Origin: a virus
Reading direction: 5' to 3' (one strand)
Length of the DNA stretch: 35,408 nt
IMG/VR virus record: IMGVR_UViG_3300049617_000307
Span: 1 to 35,408 of that record
Below are positions 34,036 to 35,408 of the stretch, in pieces. Under the pieces are notes generated by a model. It ran no database searches. It was not told where the DNA came from and worked only from the letters and a program-made list of their open reading frames with translations. The translations under genes and the position numbers were made by a program. How positions within the stretch are numbered: position 1 is the first letter of the stretch; each line of letters begins with the position of its first letter.

Positions 34036-34418
34036 TTTTTTCCAAATGCCGCTTTAACCGCCAAACTTTCCCGAGAACGCAGGAACATTTCCTCAAAAAT
34101 ACCATTACCATCAATTTCTGTCATTCCACGAATAGATCTTTCATTAACAAAAAGAATATTTCCTAATTGCAGCTTTTTATCCTGTCCAATATAAGCCGCA
34201 GAAAGAATTAATGCTTCTCGATAAGCTCCTATTACTTTGCCACAAAAAACAGCTGGATAGTTGGTGCTAATCTGTTCGGTGCTAACTTCCTCATAGCTAT
34301 CCCCGACATAAATCTCAACAAACCGCTCGTTAAATAGCTCAGCTATGAATTCAGCAAAGGTCTTACCTGACCCCTGCATCTTGGCAATCATAGCCCTTAT
34401 TTCTTCAACATGTGCCAT
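34032..34418 (-). CDS. 128-residue protein of unknown function
   Basis: An alpha/beta protein without membrane segments or known motif. The first 35 residues are helical (VEEIRAMIAKMQGSGKTFAE); GSGKT here is not in a P-loop setting, because no preceding beta strand or GxxxxGK pattern is seen. The remainder alternates strands and helices (FVEIYVGDSYEEV, VIGAYREALILSAAYIGQDK). It lies 6 bases after the glucosaminidase and overlaps the next gene. Confidence 0.55.
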   Translation of the reverse strand: MAHVEEIRAMIAKMQGSGKTFAEFIAELFNERFVEIYVGDSYEEVSTEQISTNYPAVFCGKVIGAYREALILSAAYIGQDKKLQLGNILFVNERSIRGMTEIDGNGIFEEMFLRSRESLAVKAAFGKK

Positions 34419-34424
34419 TTTCCC

Positions 34425-35372
34425 TCAGATCATTTTTAACAAAAAGCGGTGATACATCTTTTCTGCCTGCTCTGGGTCAACCGTCGCTAAAACCGAACTC
34501 CTCCCAGGAAGAATGTCGGAAGAGACCTTGATCCCTCCCAATCGGGAGGTAGCACAACAAAAAGCCTCGGCAATAGCTGAGGATACTCCCTTGACTGCTG
34601 CCAAAACCTCTTTCTCCATTCCAGGGAGAGAGCAAGATATTTCCACAGCATTTCCTTCGGCATGAATTGAGCTTTTGGCTTGTAATTCCTCATCCAAAGC
34701 TAAGGAGAGAACTCGAGCAAATTCGGTGGAATGTAAGGGATTATCCGAGGCAATTCGCAGGAGCACCTTTTGCTTAGGAAGCTTCTTCCACTCCTTTTTA
34801 GAGGCAGAAATCATGCGAAGGATATTATCCAGAAATGAGTATAAACCTTGTTCAGGAGCTTGTGTGGCTTCCTGAGGAATGGTGGTGTTTTCTTGCTGTT
34901 GCTGAAAAATCTTATTTAATGAGGCAGTATATTTATCTTCATCTGCTGTATAATATCCGCCTTTCTTCAAAGCTTTGGAGAATTGTACTGGATCTGGATG
35001 AAGAATGTGCTCAAAAGCTGATGGTTGTTTTCTCTGTAAATAAGCAAGATAATCTTCCACTCCTGCCTGTAAGGAAGGGTAGGCACGATATTTTAGGTTC
35101 ATCTTTTTCCAAGAGCCAGGAGAAACCTGCTCATTGGTTTGCGATGTATCAAAATAATCGTAATTTCCCTTACCAGAGGTGGTAATATTGCCTACATTGT
35201 AGTTCCAACAAGCTTTACCATGACCCGTTTCCAACGAAACCTGGGCTTTGAGTAAGGCAATTTGCTGTCCCGTTGGAACAGTTTTCAATTGATTTTTCCA
35301 AGCAGCAACCATAGCCTGGGTTAGCTCTTGATCGGAAATAACGGTTTTTTGACGAGGAACTCTTTCCCCCAT
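34425..35372 (-). CDS. Glucosaminidase-type lysozyme with conserved C-terminal domain
   Basis: A 315-residue protein. Residues about 12-155 match the endo-beta-N-acetylglucosaminidase family (FlgJ-like), which cuts peptidoglycan glycan chains: ALLKAQVSLETGHGKACWNY with likely catalytic E48, then NVGNI, YRAYPSLQAGVEDYLAYL and GGYYTADEDKYTASL. After a Gln/Pro linker (158-175), a second domain (about 197-315) has EFARVLSLALDEELQAKSSI, AEGNAVEISCSLPG and GGIKVSSDIL. I recall this domain from other phage proteins but do not know its function. No signal peptide is present and the gene is in the virion operon, so a virion-bound lysin acting at entry is likelier than a lysis enzyme. The ATG directly follows the stop of the previous gene. 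Confidence 0.8.
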   Translation of the reverse strand: MGERVPRQKTVISDQELTQAMVAAWKNQLKTVPTGQQIALLKAQVSLETGHGKACWNYNVGNITTSGKGNYDYFDTSQTNEQVSPGSWKKMNLKYRAYPSLQAGVEDYLAYLQRKQPSAFEHILHPDPVQFSKALKKGGYYTADEDKYTASLNKIFQQQQENTTIPQEATQAPEQGLYSFLDNILRMISASKKEWKKLPKQKVLLRIASDNPLHSTEFARVLSLALDEELQAKSSIHAEGNAVEISCSLPGMEKEVLAAVKGVSSAIAEAFCCATSRLGGIKVSSDILPGRSSVLATVDPEQAEKMYHRFLLKMI

Positions 35373-35408
35373 TCATCCCTCGATGGTCTTGATTAGATGT
35401 AATAGCTT
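35373..35408 (-). CDS. C-terminal end of an upstream gene (partial)
   Basis: The frame reads KLLHLIKTIEG and ends with TGA at 35375-35373, immediately before the glucosaminidase ATG. Only 11 residues are in the window, so nothing can be said about function. The tight junction suggests the operon extends to the right. Confidence 0.5.
   Translation of the reverse strand, partial: KLLHLIKTIEG

Noticed and set aside
34032-34418. P-loop ATPase from the GSGKT in the 128-residue protein
   Set aside because: The sequence QGSGKT lacks the preceding strand and first glycine pattern of a Walker A motif, and no Walker B is seen.
1-35408. tRNA genes, rRNA or CRISPR arrays
   Set aside because: No cloverleaf with a TTCRANY-like T arm and no regularly spaced short repeats were found on either strand by eye.

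Overview
The window looks like part of the virion-gene region of a large tailed phage (or phage-like element), probably environmental. Almost all genes lie on the minus strand in tightly packed, mostly 4-base-overlapping order. The recognisable products are a glucosaminidase-type lysozyme, a prohead protease fused to scaffold-like sequence, a HK97-type major capsid protein, repeat-rich fibre proteins and baseplate/tail-like proteins. No terminase, portal or replication genes are present, so host and exact phage group cannot be named.

Layout, in the direction of transcription (right to left). 35.4-31.7 kb: end of an unknown gene, glucosaminidase, two small conserved-looking proteins, a dual-specificity phosphatase, a helical protein and a 49-residue gene. 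31.7-26.3 kb: a 1363-residue protease/scaffold polyprotein interrupted by a 180-residue mini-intein, then three small genes sharing a helix-GM-helix motif. 26.2-18.3 kb: a decoration-like protein, five large helical or membrane proteins that could be internal/ejection or structural components, and a second decoration-like protein. 16.1-10.7 kb: two fibre-like proteins, one of them four copies of a ~190-residue domain, and the major capsid protein. 8.2-1 kb: two consecutive HExxH (zincin) proteins, a fibronectin-like/zinc-site/HxH structural protein, a tail-fibre-like protein, a three-helix membrane protein and a structural protein running off the left edge.

Two plus-strand cassettes break into this order. 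The first (about 8.3-10.7 kb) holds an intact-looking TnpB nuclease, a GC-rich 3' relic of a different TnpB, a good sigma70-type promoter, a small helix-turn-helix gene and a strong terminator. The second (about 16.1-18.3 kb) holds a broken restriction-modification pair: a putative endonuclease with a frameshift and an N6-adenine methyltransferase with an in-frame TGA, closed by a terminator. Both cassettes sit between structural genes and end in terminators facing the minus-strand operons.

The most unusual signals are: the TnpB coding sequence is crowded with long perfect inverted repeats; one domain copy of the repeat fibre has a much higher GC content than its sisters and is flanked by a 32-base perfect repeat exactly 600 bases apart; a near-identical 17-base element lies about 100 bases upstream of the major capsid and decoration-like genes (candidate late promoter); the head protease carries a mini-intein just before its presumed catalytic segment; and a zincin gene with an ART/polyvalent-like N-terminus sits next to a second zincin. 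Functions are read from motifs by eye; no database search was possible.
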